Position numbers and translations under genes: made by a program
In this document: positions 49,778-58,040 of the stretch, one piece after another
How the letters are laid out: the number at the start of each line of letters is the position of its first letter
Numbering within the stretch: the first letter of the stretch is position 1
NCBI GenBank assembly: GCA_902812495.1
Contig: CADDZR010000002.1
Location: 1 to 64,000, forward strand
From: an archaeon
Lineage (GTDB): Archaea > Thermoproteota > Nitrososphaeria > Nitrososphaerales > Gagatemarchaeaceae
Direction of reading: 5' to 3'
DNA: 64,000 nucleotides
The notes under the pieces: generated by a model
What the model saw: only the letters and a program-made list of their open reading frames with translations
Told to the model about the DNA's origin: nothing
Database searches by the model: none

Positions 49778-50752
49778 TTGAGACTTTTAATAGTTGGATT
49801 TGGGAATGTGGGTAGGAGCCTTGCGAGGTTAATTTCGAAAGAGGAGGAGTATTCAGGTAAGATAAGGGTTGTCTGTATTGCTGACAGCAAGACGCAGATT
49901 GTAAGCAACTCTGGTCTGGATTTGGCGGATGTTATCCGTAGAAAGGAGGAACGTGGTACCGTGGGTGATGAGAGAAGGGTGGAGCTAAAGGAACTAATAG
50001 AGAGGTGTGACCCCGATACAGTTGTGGAACTTACAAATACAAACCCTGTTGATGGAGAACCCGGGTTTTCCCACATAAGGGATGCAATTGTTTCAGGTAG
50101 AGATGTTGTGACAGCAAACAAAGGACCAATAGCAATTGGATTCCACGCATTAAGAGAGCTCGCTCTAAGGAACAGGGTCCAGCTAAGATACAGCGGAACA
50201 GTCGGTGCAGGTACACCAATTCTTGACTTTGGAAAGACATGCAGTAGAGGAGACAAGATTATGTCTATCAAGGGGATACTAAATTCAACGTCAAACTACG
50301 TTCTTTCTCTGATGGAGAGTAAAGGCGTGAATATGAGGGAAGCAATCGATGCTGCAAGAAAGGAGGGATATGCGGAAGCGGATGTAACGATGGACATTAG
50401 TGGTAGGGACAGCGCCCTGAAGCTTGTGATAATTGCTAACCATCTTCTTGGAACAAGAATAACTCCCGAGGAAGTAAAAACAACAGGTATAGAGCACATC
50501 GAGCTCAATGCAATAAGAAAAGCACTGAAGAAAGGTAAGAGGATAAGACTTGTTGCAAACGCAGGAAGCGATTACACTGTCTCTCCTCAAGAGCTTGATG
50601 AATCAGATCCACTCTGTGTTTCCGGACCAATGAACTCATTTTGCATAAAATGCAAATATTCAGGGGAAAAATACGTCATTGGCAAGGGGGCAGGTGGCAT
50701 GGAGACAGCTGTCGCAGTTCTTAGGGATATTCTTTCGATCGGTGGAAGATGA
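49778..50752 (+). CDS. hom: Homoserine dehydrogenase
   Basis: A 324-residue NAD(P)-dependent enzyme reducing aspartate semialdehyde to homoserine in the threonine/methionine pathway. The N-terminal Rossmann motif is GFGNVGRSLARL, followed by VVTANKGPIA, RYSGTVGAGTPI, GILNSTSNYVLS and EGYAEADVTMDISGRDSALKL, all family signatures. The start is TTG. There is no C-terminal ACT domain. It overlaps the aspartokinase gene by 4 bp, so consecutive pathway enzymes are co-translated. Confidence 0.94.
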   Translation: MRLLIVGFGNVGRSLARLISKEEEYSGKIRVVCIADSKTQIVSNSGLDLADVIRRKEERGTVGDERRVELKELIERCDPDTVVELTNTNPVDGEPGFSHIRDAIVSGRDVVTANKGPIAIGFHALRELALRNRVQLRYSGTVGAGTPILDFGKTCSRGDKIMSIKGILNSTSNYVLSLMESKGVNMREAIDAARKEGYAEADVTMDISGRDSALKLVIIANHLLGTRITPEEVKTTGIEHIELNAIRKALKKGKRIRLVANAGSDYTVSPQELDESDPLCVSGPMNSFCIKCKYSGEKYVIGKGAGGMETAVAVLRDILSIGGR

Positions 50753-52140
50753 TGCTTTACGTTTACAAGTTTGGCGGCACGTCCATATCAGATGCCTCAA
50801 GAATAAAGCATGTTGCTAAAATAGCAACCGACAAAAGGAAGAAGATTGTAGTATGCTCGGCTCTTGACGGAGTTACGGAAAAACTCATACATCTTGCTGA
50901 GCTTGCATCTAGAGGTAGGGAGACAGATGTAACCCATCTTATTGGAGAAGTTAATTCCCTTCACTCAACACTGTTGGATGGTGCCATAGCAAGCAAAGAA
51001 GCGAGGGAGGAAGCAAGCAAACGGATTAAGGAAGTTGTCGAACATCTCACTGTTATCTCAACAGCATGCGCAAGAGTTAGGGAGGTAACACCAAAGGAGA
51101 GGGATGCAATACTTTCGTGTGGTGAGATGCTATCTTCCCCGATATTGAGTGCAGCAATAACAGAGAGGGGGGCTGATTCTCTCTATATGACTGGGGGCGA
51201 GGCAGGAATTGTTACAGACGATAACTTTGGCGACGCAGTCCCAATCTTTGAGATGACATACCATAACATAAAGAGGAAAGTGCTTCCTTTGGTCGAATCA
51301 GGAAAAATACCTGTTGTTGCAGGATACACAGCTAAAACACAGCACGGCGATATATCGACTCTTGGAAGGGGAGGCTCGGACTACACAGCAACACTGATAG
51401 GTGCTGCTGTAAGAGCTGAAGAGGTAATACTCTGGAGCGACGTAGATGGTCTGATGACAGCTGACCCAAGGATAGTAAACGAGGCGAGGGTGATAGATGA
51501 GGTGTCGTACGCAGAGGCAAGAGAGATGGCAATGTTTGGAGCCAAATCAATGCACCCCAGGTGTCTCGACCCTGCGGAAGAATTTGGAATAAAGGTCAGG
51601 TTCAAGAACACATTTAAGCCAGAGGGCAGTGGAACTCTCGTAAAGAAAAGTGCGAAGATAAGCGGAGCGGTGAGGGCTGTGCTTCTTGTCAGGGATGCTT
51701 CTGCAATTACAGTAAAGGGAACTAGCATGGTCGGGAAGCCGGGAAGTGCTGCTTCTATCTTTAATCAGGTTGCAAAGACAGGCACAAACATAATGATGAT
51801 ATCTCAAAGTGTTTCAGAATCAAACATAAGCTTTGTCGTTAGGAGAGATGGTGCAAGAAGGGCTGCAAGGGCGCTCGAAAGGACAATGTTGTCATCTGGG
51901 GAGCTTGCCTCAATATCTGTTGAGGACGATATTTCTGTAGTTGCAACGATAGGAGAGAATATGAAGGGGACACCTGGAATAGCGGCCATACTGTTTAGAG
52001 CACTTGCTGATAGAGGTATCAACGTCAAGATGATAGCTCAGGGTTCGTCTGAAATGAATATCTCGATAGTCGTCGACGAAATAGATGGTATCGAAGCTGT
52101 TAGAGCAATTCACAAGGCTTTTGGTCTCGATCTCTTATAA
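50749..52140 (+). CDS. lysC: Aspartate kinase
   Basis: A 463-residue enzyme that starts the aspartate amino-acid family. KFGGTSISD at the N-terminus, AGYTAKTQHGDISTLGRGGSDYTA and LWSDVDGLMTADPRIV are the catalytic signatures. Two ACT domains (about 310-463) suggest feedback control, probably by threonine or lysine. It is co-translated with hom. A hairpin and T tract follow the stop codon. Confidence 0.94.
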   Translation: MMLYVYKFGGTSISDASRIKHVAKIATDKRKKIVVCSALDGVTEKLIHLAELASRGRETDVTHLIGEVNSLHSTLLDGAIASKEAREEASKRIKEVVEHLTVISTACARVREVTPKERDAILSCGEMLSSPILSAAITERGADSLYMTGGEAGIVTDDNFGDAVPIFEMTYHNIKRKVLPLVESGKIPVVAGYTAKTQHGDISTLGRGGSDYTATLIGAAVRAEEVILWSDVDGLMTADPRIVNEARVIDEVSYAEAREMAMFGAKSMHPRCLDPAEEFGIKVRFKNTFKPEGSGTLVKKSAKISGAVRAVLLVRDASAITVKGTSMVGKPGSAASIFNQVAKTGTNIMMISQSVSESNISFVVRRDGARRAARALERTMLSSGELASISVEDDISVVATIGENMKGTPGIAAILFRALADRGINVKMIAQGSSEMNISIVVDEIDGIEAVRAIHKAFGLDLL

Positions 52141-52148
52141 ATTTAATT

Positions 52149-52191
52149 GAGTAACTTTCGAAAGTACCTCATGGGGTTTAGATTATTTTTT
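52149..52191 (+). terminator. Hairpin and T tract after lysC
   Basis: The 12-nt palindrome ACTTTCGAAAGT (52154-52165), flanked by GAG (52149-52151) and CTC (52168-52170), is followed by a T-rich stretch ending in tattttttt-like sequence near 52184-52191. Position and structure fit a terminator for the hom-lysC transcript. Confidence 0.5.
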
Positions 52192-52250
52192 GCTTAAAGG
52201 CACTGATTTTCAATTAAAGTAGCAATTGCGAATTTAACAATATCATCTAG

Positions 52251-52325
52251 TGCCCCGGGCGGGATTTGAACCCACGTCGCGAGCTCGAGAGGCTCGTATG
52301 CTTGACCGGGCTACACCACCGGGGC
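52251..52325 (-). tRNA. trnE-CTC: tRNA-Glu (CTC)
   Basis: Acceptor GCCCCGG/CCGGGGC, anticodon stem CGAGC/GCTCG with loop CTCTCGA (anticodon CTC), T arm GTGGG-TTCAAAT-CCCGC with one G-U pair, discriminator A. No intron and no encoded CCA. Confidence 0.94.
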
Positions 52326-52410
52326 ATCAGTATTACACGCACCCTGCAAAAATGTCGAGTATTTGATTATGACGATAATACTAGCAGAATGCAGAGTGAT
52401 ACAATTAAAC

Positions 52411-52638
52411 CTACACGTTCTGCTTCAAGACTGCCTTAACTGCGAGCTTGATATCTGATGGCTTCACTGTCTTCCTTCCAGCATGAGCTGCAAATTCCAC
52501 GGCCTGCTTTGCTATCTGTAGCCCTATAGACTCAAGCTCTGTCCTTAGCTCTATAGCTGCATCATCCCCGACCCTTTCTGCTCCTGCTTTTTTTATAAGC
52601 CTATACACGGCAGCCAGCCCGAATTCAGCATCTGCCAT
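52411..52638 (-). CDS. Archaeal histone
   Basis: A 75-residue histone-fold protein: [45 protein letters not shown] (helices 1-2) and [16 protein letters not shown] (helix 3). The Arg and Lys residues that contact DNA and the RKTVKPSD loop are typical. It forms dimers that wrap DNA. Coexistence with Alba and Cdv proteins supports a thaumarchaeal/aigarchaeal placement. The minus-strand TATA at 52660-52670 predicts a leaderless mRNA. Confidence 0.95.
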   Translation of the reverse strand: MADAEFGLAAVYRLIKKAGAERVGDDAAIELRTELESIGLQIAKQAVEFAAHAGRKTVKPSDIKLAVKAVLKQNV

Positions 52639-52659
52639 GTTTTTTATTTTAAAAAAAGA

Positions 52660-52670
52660 CTTAATTAAAC
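52660..52670 (-). promoter_or_regulatory. TATA box of the histone gene
   Basis: On the minus strand gtttaattaag is centred near 52665, about 27 bp before the ATG at 52638, so the transcript should begin at the start codon. Confidence 0.55.
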
Positions 52671-52706
52671 TTTTCTTGTCCGTCTAGGGTTGTTTTAACA
52701 AGAAAA
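52671..52706. promoter_or_regulatory. Spaced inverted repeat upstream of the histone TATA box
   Basis: The 9-bp arms ttttcttgt (52671-52679) and acaagaaaa (52698-52706) lie immediately upstream of the histone TATA box, where the BRE and activator sites are found. The 18-bp spacer puts the arm centres about 27 bp apart. It is a candidate regulator site; A/T richness reduces its significance. Confidence 0.35.
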
Positions 52707-52787
52707 AGCAGTAAGACGTGATTTTTTGAATAAACGCGTGTATAATCGAGAAACTTTTATCTGCATTGTGTTCTTGGACCAGATACA

Positions 52788-53522
52788 ATGGAATTCATTG
52801 ACGTGCACTCACATTTCGAAAGCATTGGAAGCGAGATTGAGAAACTTTTATCCTCAGTCCGAATAAGAGTTGTTTGCGTTGCCACAGATAAGGAGAGTTC
52901 TTTAAATATAATTCAGAACGGCTTGCCTTACGCTTTTGTAGGGGTTCATCCATCATGCGCCGGTTCTGATGAAGATATCTCGTGGTTGAACGAGATTGCT
53001 GCAGTAGCTTTTGGTATTGGCGAGACAGGATTGGACCCGAAGTATGGGCCGCTCGAGCCTCAGGAGAAGATTTTTATGAAACAGCTTGATATTGCTGAAA
53101 AACTTCAAAAACCCGTGCAGGTCCACTCCAGAAATGCTGCAAAGAAATGTCTGGAGATACTCGGTAGCTATAAATTATCTAGAGTTCTGATGCACTGGTT
53201 TGATCAAGAGGAACTAACTAAGGAAGTAAATTCCATGGGCTACTTTGCTTCCTTTGGACCTGCCTTGCTTTATTCAAAAAAGCTTGAAAGAATAGTCGAA
53301 AAGATAGACACAAGCTTAATACTTACGGAAAGCGACTATCCCATACAATACACTCCACTCCGTGGCATGTCCGGACCCGTCCTTATCCCAAGTGTCGTCT
53401 TCAAGGTATCTCAGATATTGGGGTACAAATTCGGCGATATGGCAGAACTAATAGCCGATAATGCAGAAAGGTTTCTGGGAAGAGTTAATTCTACCAATGC
53501 TCCCACACCCAGTAAAGCTTAA
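52788..53522 (+). CDS. TatD-family metal-dependent hydrolase
   Basis: A 244-residue TIM-barrel hydrolase. Metal ligands are visible: HSH (H7, H9) at the N-terminus, Glu in GIGETGLDP, His in VQVHSRNA, His in LMHWFDQ and Asp in TESDYP. TatD proteins are often 3'-5' exonucleases or deoxyribonucleases; the exact substrate here is unknown. A cttttatct element near 52754 predicts a leaderless start. Confidence 0.88.
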   Translation: MEFIDVHSHFESIGSEIEKLLSSVRIRVVCVATDKESSLNIIQNGLPYAFVGVHPSCAGSDEDISWLNEIAAVAFGIGETGLDPKYGPLEPQEKIFMKQLDIAEKLQKPVQVHSRNAAKKCLEILGSYKLSRVLMHWFDQEELTKEVNSMGYFASFGPALLYSKKLERIVEKIDTSLILTESDYPIQYTPLRGMSGPVLIPSVVFKVSQILGYKFGDMAELIADNAERFLGRVNSTNAPTPSKA

Positions 53523-53551
53523 CCATACCCATTAAAGAGCTTGGAGGGCAA

Positions 53552-53770
53552 ATGGACAGGATCAGGAGGTACGCACAACTACTCTTGGAGAAGTACCCCA
53601 ACCTATTCACACATGACTACGAAGAGAACAAGAAGGCAATTGACAAGGTTGCAATTGTCAGTTCAAAGCAGCTGAGAAATGAGCTCGCAGGTTATATAAC
53701 AAGGTACATAAGGGAATCCCAAGATAAGAAAGGAATAATAGAAGAAGTTGAAGCAAAGGAAGCGGGTTGA
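53552..53770 (+). CDS. rps17e: Small ribosomal subunit protein eS17
   Basis: A 72-residue basic protein with the eS17 pattern: RRYAQLLLEKYPNLFTHDYEENKKAIDKVAIV then SKQLRNELAGYITRYIRE. The length is normal for archaea. Its stop overlaps the TTG of the SerK-like gene, opening a tightly packed run eS17-SerK-like-MoaD-Cgi121. Confidence 0.9.
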   Translation: MDRIRRYAQLLLEKYPNLFTHDYEENKKAIDKVAIVSSKQLRNELAGYITRYIRESQDKKGIIEEVEAKEAG

Positions 53771-54561
53771 ACTTTGACCCAAAGAACATAAGGATCCTTC
53801 CATTAAACTCACTCTTACCACACGAAAAGGCTATCGAGGAAAGTGTGGAAAAACTTAAGAATGAAATTTTATCAGATGGAATACAGAAGGACCCAATAAT
53901 AGTTGAGAAGGATACTTTTGTTGTTCTCGACGGTACACACAGGCTGAACGCATTTAAAAGGATTGGAATCGAGTATGCTGTCTGCTATCTAGTGCCGTAT
54001 AGCTTTGAGGGGATAAAAGTTGAGAGGTGGACAAGGGTAGTTTCACACGAAAAGAAGATAACGTCCCATCTGCTTGACGCACTTGGTCTGAGGCAAAGCA
54101 TACCTGTTGAGAAGGCCTTCCAACTTTCGGAGAAAAAGGGTGTCTTATTTTTTGCAGGTGGGTCATGCTATGGAAAGGAGTTTTCATCCATTCTTGAAGC
54201 GTACTCCTTTGTTGAGAAGATAGACAAGACGTCAAAGATTATGGGGTGGAAGGTTGAGTACCTTCCTGAAGATGAGGTAGATATAGCTATGAGAAAGGGA
54301 AGGCTCGTTATCCTTGGCCCAAGGTTAAGGAAGCAGGATGTTGTGGAGCTAGCAAGGAAAGGAATGCTTCTTCCACCAAAGACAACGCACCACATAATAG
54401 ACCCACGACCTGTTTCAATAAGGTATCCAGTTGAAAAGCTTAGAGGCTGGAGGGAAGAACCTGACAAACTAATAAACCAAGAACCGAAAATCCTGCCTCC
54501 CGAGAGCATCTACGAAGGAAGAAGATATAAGGAGAGCCTCATCGTTCTAAACGAGAGATGA
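53767..54561 (+). CDS. ParB/SerK-like kinase (probable free L-serine kinase)
   Basis: A 264-residue protein with a ParB/sulfiredoxin-type fold at the N-terminus: LLPHEKAIEES (His19-Glu20) and VVLDGTHRLNAFKRIG (Asp55, His58, Arg59). ADP-dependent serine kinase SerK of Thermococcus uses this fold and the D-G-x-H-R motif to make O-phosphoserine for cysteine synthesis. The rest (about 90-264) is also archaea-specific, with LPPKTTHHIIDPRP. A DNA-binding ParB role is unlikely because the helix-turn-helix is missing. The start TTG overlaps the eS17 stop. Confidence 0.75.
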   Translation: MNFDPKNIRILPLNSLLPHEKAIEESVEKLKNEILSDGIQKDPIIVEKDTFVVLDGTHRLNAFKRIGIEYAVCYLVPYSFEGIKVERWTRVVSHEKKITSHLLDALGLRQSIPVEKAFQLSEKKGVLFFAGGSCYGKEFSSILEAYSFVEKIDKTSKIMGWKVEYLPEDEVDIAMRKGRLVILGPRLRKQDVVELARKGMLLPPKTTHHIIDPRPVSIRYPVEKLRGWREEPDKLINQEPKILPPESIYEGRRYKESLIVLNER

Positions 54562-54812
54562 TAAAGGTAAGGCTACTTGGTCACATAAGGAGCTCCGTGG
54601 GGAAAGAGGAAGTTGAGATAGACAGGGATGAGATAGATTCAGCAGAACTTGTTGAACTTATTAGAAGCATGTCAAAAGAGAAAAACCCAGGCTTTAACAT
54701 TTACAACACACTTATTCTTGTTGACGGAGGGGAGGCGTTCCTGCCTGCGGGTGGAAGGAAGATAAAAGCAGGTGGATCAGTTGTGCTTATACCTTTTTCT
54801 CACGGTGGTTAG
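54558..54812 (+). CDS. MoaD/ThiS-type ubiquitin-like protein
   Basis: An 84-residue beta-grasp protein ending in the diglycine needed for adenylation or conjugation (FSHGG). The N-terminal strand MIKVRLLGHIRSSVGKEEVE and the central LVDG turn match MoaD/SAMP-like sulfur carriers. It could serve molybdopterin synthesis, tRNA thiolation or protein modification; no partner E1 gene is in the window. It overlaps the SerK-like gene by 4 bp and abuts the Cgi121 gene. Confidence 0.82.
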   Translation: MIKVRLLGHIRSSVGKEEVEIDRDEIDSAELVELIRSMSKEKNPGFNIYNTLILVDGGEAFLPAGGRKIKAGGSVVLIPFSHGG

Positions 54813-55274
54813 ATGGCTCCTGGCGTCTTGTGCTTCATTATAAAGAGAAAAGAAGATCTAAAAAAGCTTAGCGATAGTATGTGTGAGGGGGTATACTTCC
54901 AGGCTGTGAGAGAGAATAACTCAACTAACTGTTGTTTCTTTTCTATGATAGCATGCCAGACATTGGAAGCAATGGAAAATGGAAGCATGATTGCAAGGAA
55001 GCCTGAGATCGACATACTTCTGAGACTTGCAGGTACAACACAGATAAATGAAGCAATAAGAGAAAAGGGTTTCAAAGGTGGAAGGGACAACGTGCTTATT
55101 CTGTTTGGGAAAAGTGCCAACGTACGAAAGGCTGCGAAGCGAATGAAGATGAAGAAACTAAGAAGGAAGAGGCTGAAAGAGAGTGAACTTGAGAGAATAG
55201 AGAGGGCAGCGCTGCTTTCAGGGGAGAGGTTTCAGGCATCAGCCATCAAGGCTGAATCAAACGCCTCTCTTTAG
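54813..55274 (+). CDS. KEOPS complex subunit Cgi121
   Basis: A 153-residue protein with the Cgi121/TPRKB pattern: EIDILLRLAGTTQINEAIREKGFKGGRDNVLILFG in the C-terminal half, where the family binds Bud32 and the tRNA 3' end. KEOPS makes the t6A modification at position 37 of ANN-decoding tRNAs. The basic tail (KMKKLRRKRLKES) may contact tRNA. It starts directly after the MoaD-like stop and overlaps the convergent THUMP gene by 18 bp. Confidence 0.83.
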   Translation: MAPGVLCFIIKRKEDLKKLSDSMCEGVYFQAVRENNSTNCCFFSMIACQTLEAMENGSMIARKPEIDILLRLAGTTQINEAIREKGFKGGRDNVLILFGKSANVRKAAKRMKMKKLRRKRLKESELERIERAALLSGERFQASAIKAESNASL

Positions 55275-55769
55275 CTTCTGCACGCTCAGTATCTCCTGTG
55301 GACGGAGCACAGATATGCAAGTATATTCTCCAAAGATCTGGAGCAGAACTACCTTGTCTGGCGACTCGAGGTTTACTTTCCTCTCTATCAGTTCTGCTAT
55401 GCTTTCTATGAGTTCTCTGCTTGTATAGGGGGAGTCCCTTGCCTCAACCGTTATCCTGAATGTCTCACCTGGAAGTATAGAGCTTGAAAGCTCTTTGACT
55501 GCATTTTTTATCTCCTCTAGTTTCGTGTCAACCACCCTGTCTACAGGTATAACTCTCTGAATGAAGTTTATCTTGAAAGGGTCGAGCCTTATCAGGTCTG
55601 CGAGAAAGGCAACAAGAGCCCTGGGATTCTCTACCTCCACTTCAAGTATGCCGTCGTAAGGCGACCTCTCTATGGAGATTTTCCTTGTACCAGACTGGAG
55701 TATGATCTCCTTTAGCTCCGCAGAGGCTCTTGCCTCAAGGCCTCTTGGTGTTGTTACAACGAGGTTCAT
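55257..55769 (-). CDS. THUMP-domain protein (Tan1-like)
   Basis: A 170-residue protein: N-terminal MNLVVTTPRGLEARASAELKEI typical of THUMP proteins, then the THUMP core (about 60-165) with VIPVDRVVDTKLEEIKNAV and GETFRITVEARDSP, ending QIFGEYTCISVL. With no methyltransferase or thiI domain it resembles Tan1, the adaptor for tRNA C12 acetylation. A minus-strand TATA (about 55817-55826) lies upstream. It overlaps cgi121 by 18 bp at the 3' end. Confidence 0.85.
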   Translation of the reverse strand: MNLVVTTPRGLEARASAELKEIILQSGTRKISIERSPYDGILEVEVENPRALVAFLADLIRLDPFKINFIQRVIPVDRVVDTKLEEIKNAVKELSSSILPGETFRITVEARDSPYTSRELIESIAELIERKVNLESPDKVVLLQIFGEYTCISVLRPQEILSVQKLKRGV

Positions 55770-55894
55770 CTGTATTCCTCCGCCACCTGGCTTGCACCCG
55801 CTTCAATGGAGAGTAAAATTATATAAAAGTGCATGGGTTGCGAGCTGGAGAATCGAAGCATGGGAAGCAGATACAGCAAAAATAGATGAGCAAG

Positions 55895-55904
55895 GTTTAA
55901 TAAT
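55895..55904 (+). promoter_or_regulatory. TATA box of the 30-residue acidic ORF
   Basis: The motif gtttaataat is centred about 33 bp before the TTG at 55933, placing the transcript start about seven bases before that codon. It is the main evidence that the small ORF is expressed. Confidence 0.5.
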
Positions 55905-55932
55905 CTACTAGAAATCTGCCACACGATAAAAA

Positions 55933-56025
55933 TTGTCAGAGGAAGATGAGGAATTCGAGGACGAAGACTTGGAGGAACTTGAGGACGACGGCTGGGAAGA
56001 GGAGACAGACGAAGAGGAGTACTAA
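55933..56025 (+). CDS. Possible 30-residue highly acidic protein
   Basis: TTG at 55933 to TAA at 56025 encodes MSEEDEEFEDEDLEELEDDG, then a tail with one Trp and a C-terminal Tyr. Twenty-one of 30 residues are Glu or Asp. An in-frame stop lies one codon before the TTG, so it is not the end of a longer gene. A TATA box fits. It sits in the 309-bp gap between the THUMP gene start and tpiA, which otherwise holds only promoter-like sequence. An acidic mini-protein could bind basic RNA- or DNA-binding partners. No family recognised; repetitive gag/gac composition could also be fortuitous. Confidence 0.5.
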   Translation: MSEEDEEFEDEDLEELEDDGWEEETDEEEY

Positions 56026-56078
56026 CCCTGCCTAGTCCTAAGAAGCCGTCCATATTTTATAGCTTTTTCTCTTGACCT

Positions 56079-56753
56079 TTGGTATTGAAGAGATTGTTCA
56101 TAATTAACTTTAAAAATTATCCTGAAGTTTCGGGGAAGAGGTCTGTCGAACTAGCAAAAATAGCAGAAAAAGTAGCAAGAAAGCTTGGAATTGATATTGT
56201 TGTCTGTCCACCACATCCCATGATTGCAGCAGTTTCATGGGAGGTTGGAATAGAGGTCTTTAGCCAGAGCTTAGATGCAAGGCTGCCTGGACAGAGCACA
56301 GGGTATGTAGTTGCTGAAATTGTGAGGGATGCAGGTGCAACGGGTACTCTTCTAAACCACAGTGAACACTCTCTAAAGAGAAGAGAGGTTGAGGATTCGT
56401 CGAAGAGAGCAAGGGAAGCTGGACTGAAGGTCTGCCTCTGTATTCCTGGTTCGTCAAAGGTTAAGTACGCTATGGCGACAAGGCCCGAATTTGTTGCAAT
56501 TGAACCCCCAGAGTTGATTGGGACAGGGATCTCTGTCTCAAGATCCAAGCCAGCAGTACTTGTTAATTGTGCTAAGAAGCTAAGGGAGGGAGGCTACAGT
56601 GGGAGAATACTTTGTGGTGCAGGCATAACTTATGGAGAAGATGTTAAGAGGGCAGTCGAGCTTGGAATGGAAGGTATCCTTGTCTCAAGCGCAGTTGTCA
56701 AAGCGAGAAGATGGGAGGAGAAGATTGAAGAACTTGGAAAGCAACTCCTTTAG
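56079..56753 (+). CDS. tpiA: Triosephosphate isomerase
   Basis: A 224-residue archaeal-length TIM barrel interconverting dihydroxyacetone phosphate and glyceraldehyde 3-phosphate. Catalytic residues are Asn/Lys in INFKNYPE, His in LNHSEHSLK and Glu in VAIEPPELIGTG; the phosphate loop is CGAGIT and GILVSSAVVKA. The TTG at 56079 is used; a TTG two codons later is equivalent. A TATA-like ccatattttatagc lies about 25 bp upstream. Confidence 0.95.
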   Translation: MVLKRLFIINFKNYPEVSGKRSVELAKIAEKVARKLGIDIVVCPPHPMIAAVSWEVGIEVFSQSLDARLPGQSTGYVVAEIVRDAGATGTLLNHSEHSLKRREVEDSSKRAREAGLKVCLCIPGSSKVKYAMATRPEFVAIEPPELIGTGISVSRSKPAVLVNCAKKLREGGYSGRILCGAGITYGEDVKRAVELGMEGILVSSAVVKARRWEEKIEELGKQLL

Positions 56754-56789
56754 AAAGATGTAAATAAGGTACAAGTTTGCAGTCGAAAC

Positions 56790-58040
56790 ATGAGTTCTTT
56801 GCCAGACCCGTTCGAGAATGCTCTAAAGCAGCTTGAAATTGCTTCAGATTACCTGAAGTTGGATAACGGGATGAAGGAAATACTCTCAAATCCAAAGAGA
56901 ATACTAACTGTTTCCCTTCCAGTAAGAATGGACAACGGCGAGGTAAAGGTCTTCACTGGATACAGGGTACAATACAACGATGCAAGGGGACCTGCAAAGG
57001 GAGGGATAAGGTACCACCCAGCCGTAACCCTTAATGAAGTCAAGGCACTTGCATGCTGGATGACCTGGAAATGCGCTGTCGTAGATATACCTTTTGGAGG
57101 TGCAAAGGGAGGCGTTGTTTGCGACCCCAAGACTATGTCTGCTGGGGAACTCGAAAGGATGACAAGGAGGTACACAGCTGCAATAGCTGATTTCATTGGT
57201 CCGTACAGAGATATACCTGCACCAGACGTATACACAAACAGCCAAGTGATGGCTTGGATTGTCGATACTTACAGTCAGTTAAAAGGCTATATGATTCCTG
57301 AGGTAGTAACAGGAAAGCCCGTTTCACTTGGTGGGTCTTTAGGGAGGGATACTGCAACAGGAAGAGGAGTGGCATTCTGTACAAGGGAAGCGGCAAAAGT
57401 TAACGGGTTAAATCTTAAGGAAGCTACATTCGCAGTACAAGGATACGGAAACGTTGGCTCAAACTACGCAATCCTATTACAGGAGCTTGGCCCGAAGCTT
57501 GTTGCAGCAAGCGATTCAAGTGGTGCAGTATACAGCAAAAAAGGGATAGATGCTAAGCAGCTTCTAGAATACAAGGAGAAAACAGGCTCTGTGGTTGGCT
57601 TTCCTGGTACGGAAAAGATAAGCGATAAGGAGCTTTTGCAGCTTGATGTCGATATACTCTGCCCTGCAGCACTTGAGAATACAATAACAAAAGAAGTTGC
57701 AGAGGGTGTAAGGGCAAAAATGATAGTTGAGGGTGCAAACGGACCGACAACACCAGAAGCTGACAAAGTTCTCGAGGAAAAGGGTGTTTTTGTTGTGCCA
57801 GATATACTTGCAAACTCAGGAGGAGTGATAGTGAGCTATCTTGAGTGGGTCCAGAACCTGAACAGGATGAGGTGGAGCGAGGAAGAGGTTAATACTAGAC
57901 TAGAAAAGAAGATAACAGATGCTTTCCACGCCGTATACAAAGAATCGAAAGAAAGGAAACTTTACACAAGAACAGCAGCACTTGTGCTTGCTGTGGGTAG
58001 GGTTGCGGACGCAATAAGAACTCTAGGTATATTCCCGTGA
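56790..58040 (+). CDS. gdhA: Glutamate dehydrogenase
   Basis: A 416-residue hexameric-type enzyme linking 2-oxoglutarate and glutamate. Substrate residues lie in GPAKGGIRYHP and the catalytic-Lys region FGGAKGGVVCDP; the Rossmann motif is VQGYGNVGSNYA, and NSGGVIVSYLEWVQN is the C-terminal signature. It starts 36 bp after tpiA and may share its transcript. The last 18 bp overlap the FBPase gene. Confidence 0.95.
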   Translation: MSSLPDPFENALKQLEIASDYLKLDNGMKEILSNPKRILTVSLPVRMDNGEVKVFTGYRVQYNDARGPAKGGIRYHPAVTLNEVKALACWMTWKCAVVDIPFGGAKGGVVCDPKTMSAGELERMTRRYTAAIADFIGPYRDIPAPDVYTNSQVMAWIVDTYSQLKGYMIPEVVTGKPVSLGGSLGRDTATGRGVAFCTREAAKVNGLNLKEATFAVQGYGNVGSNYAILLQELGPKLVAASDSSGAVYSKKGIDAKQLLEYKEKTGSVVGFPGTEKISDKELLQLDVDILCPAALENTITKEVAEGVRAKMIVEGANGPTTPEADKVLEEKGVFVVPDILANSGGVIVSYLEWVQNLNRMRWSEEEVNTRLEKKITDAFHAVYKESKERKLYTRTAALVLAVGRVADAIRTLGIFP

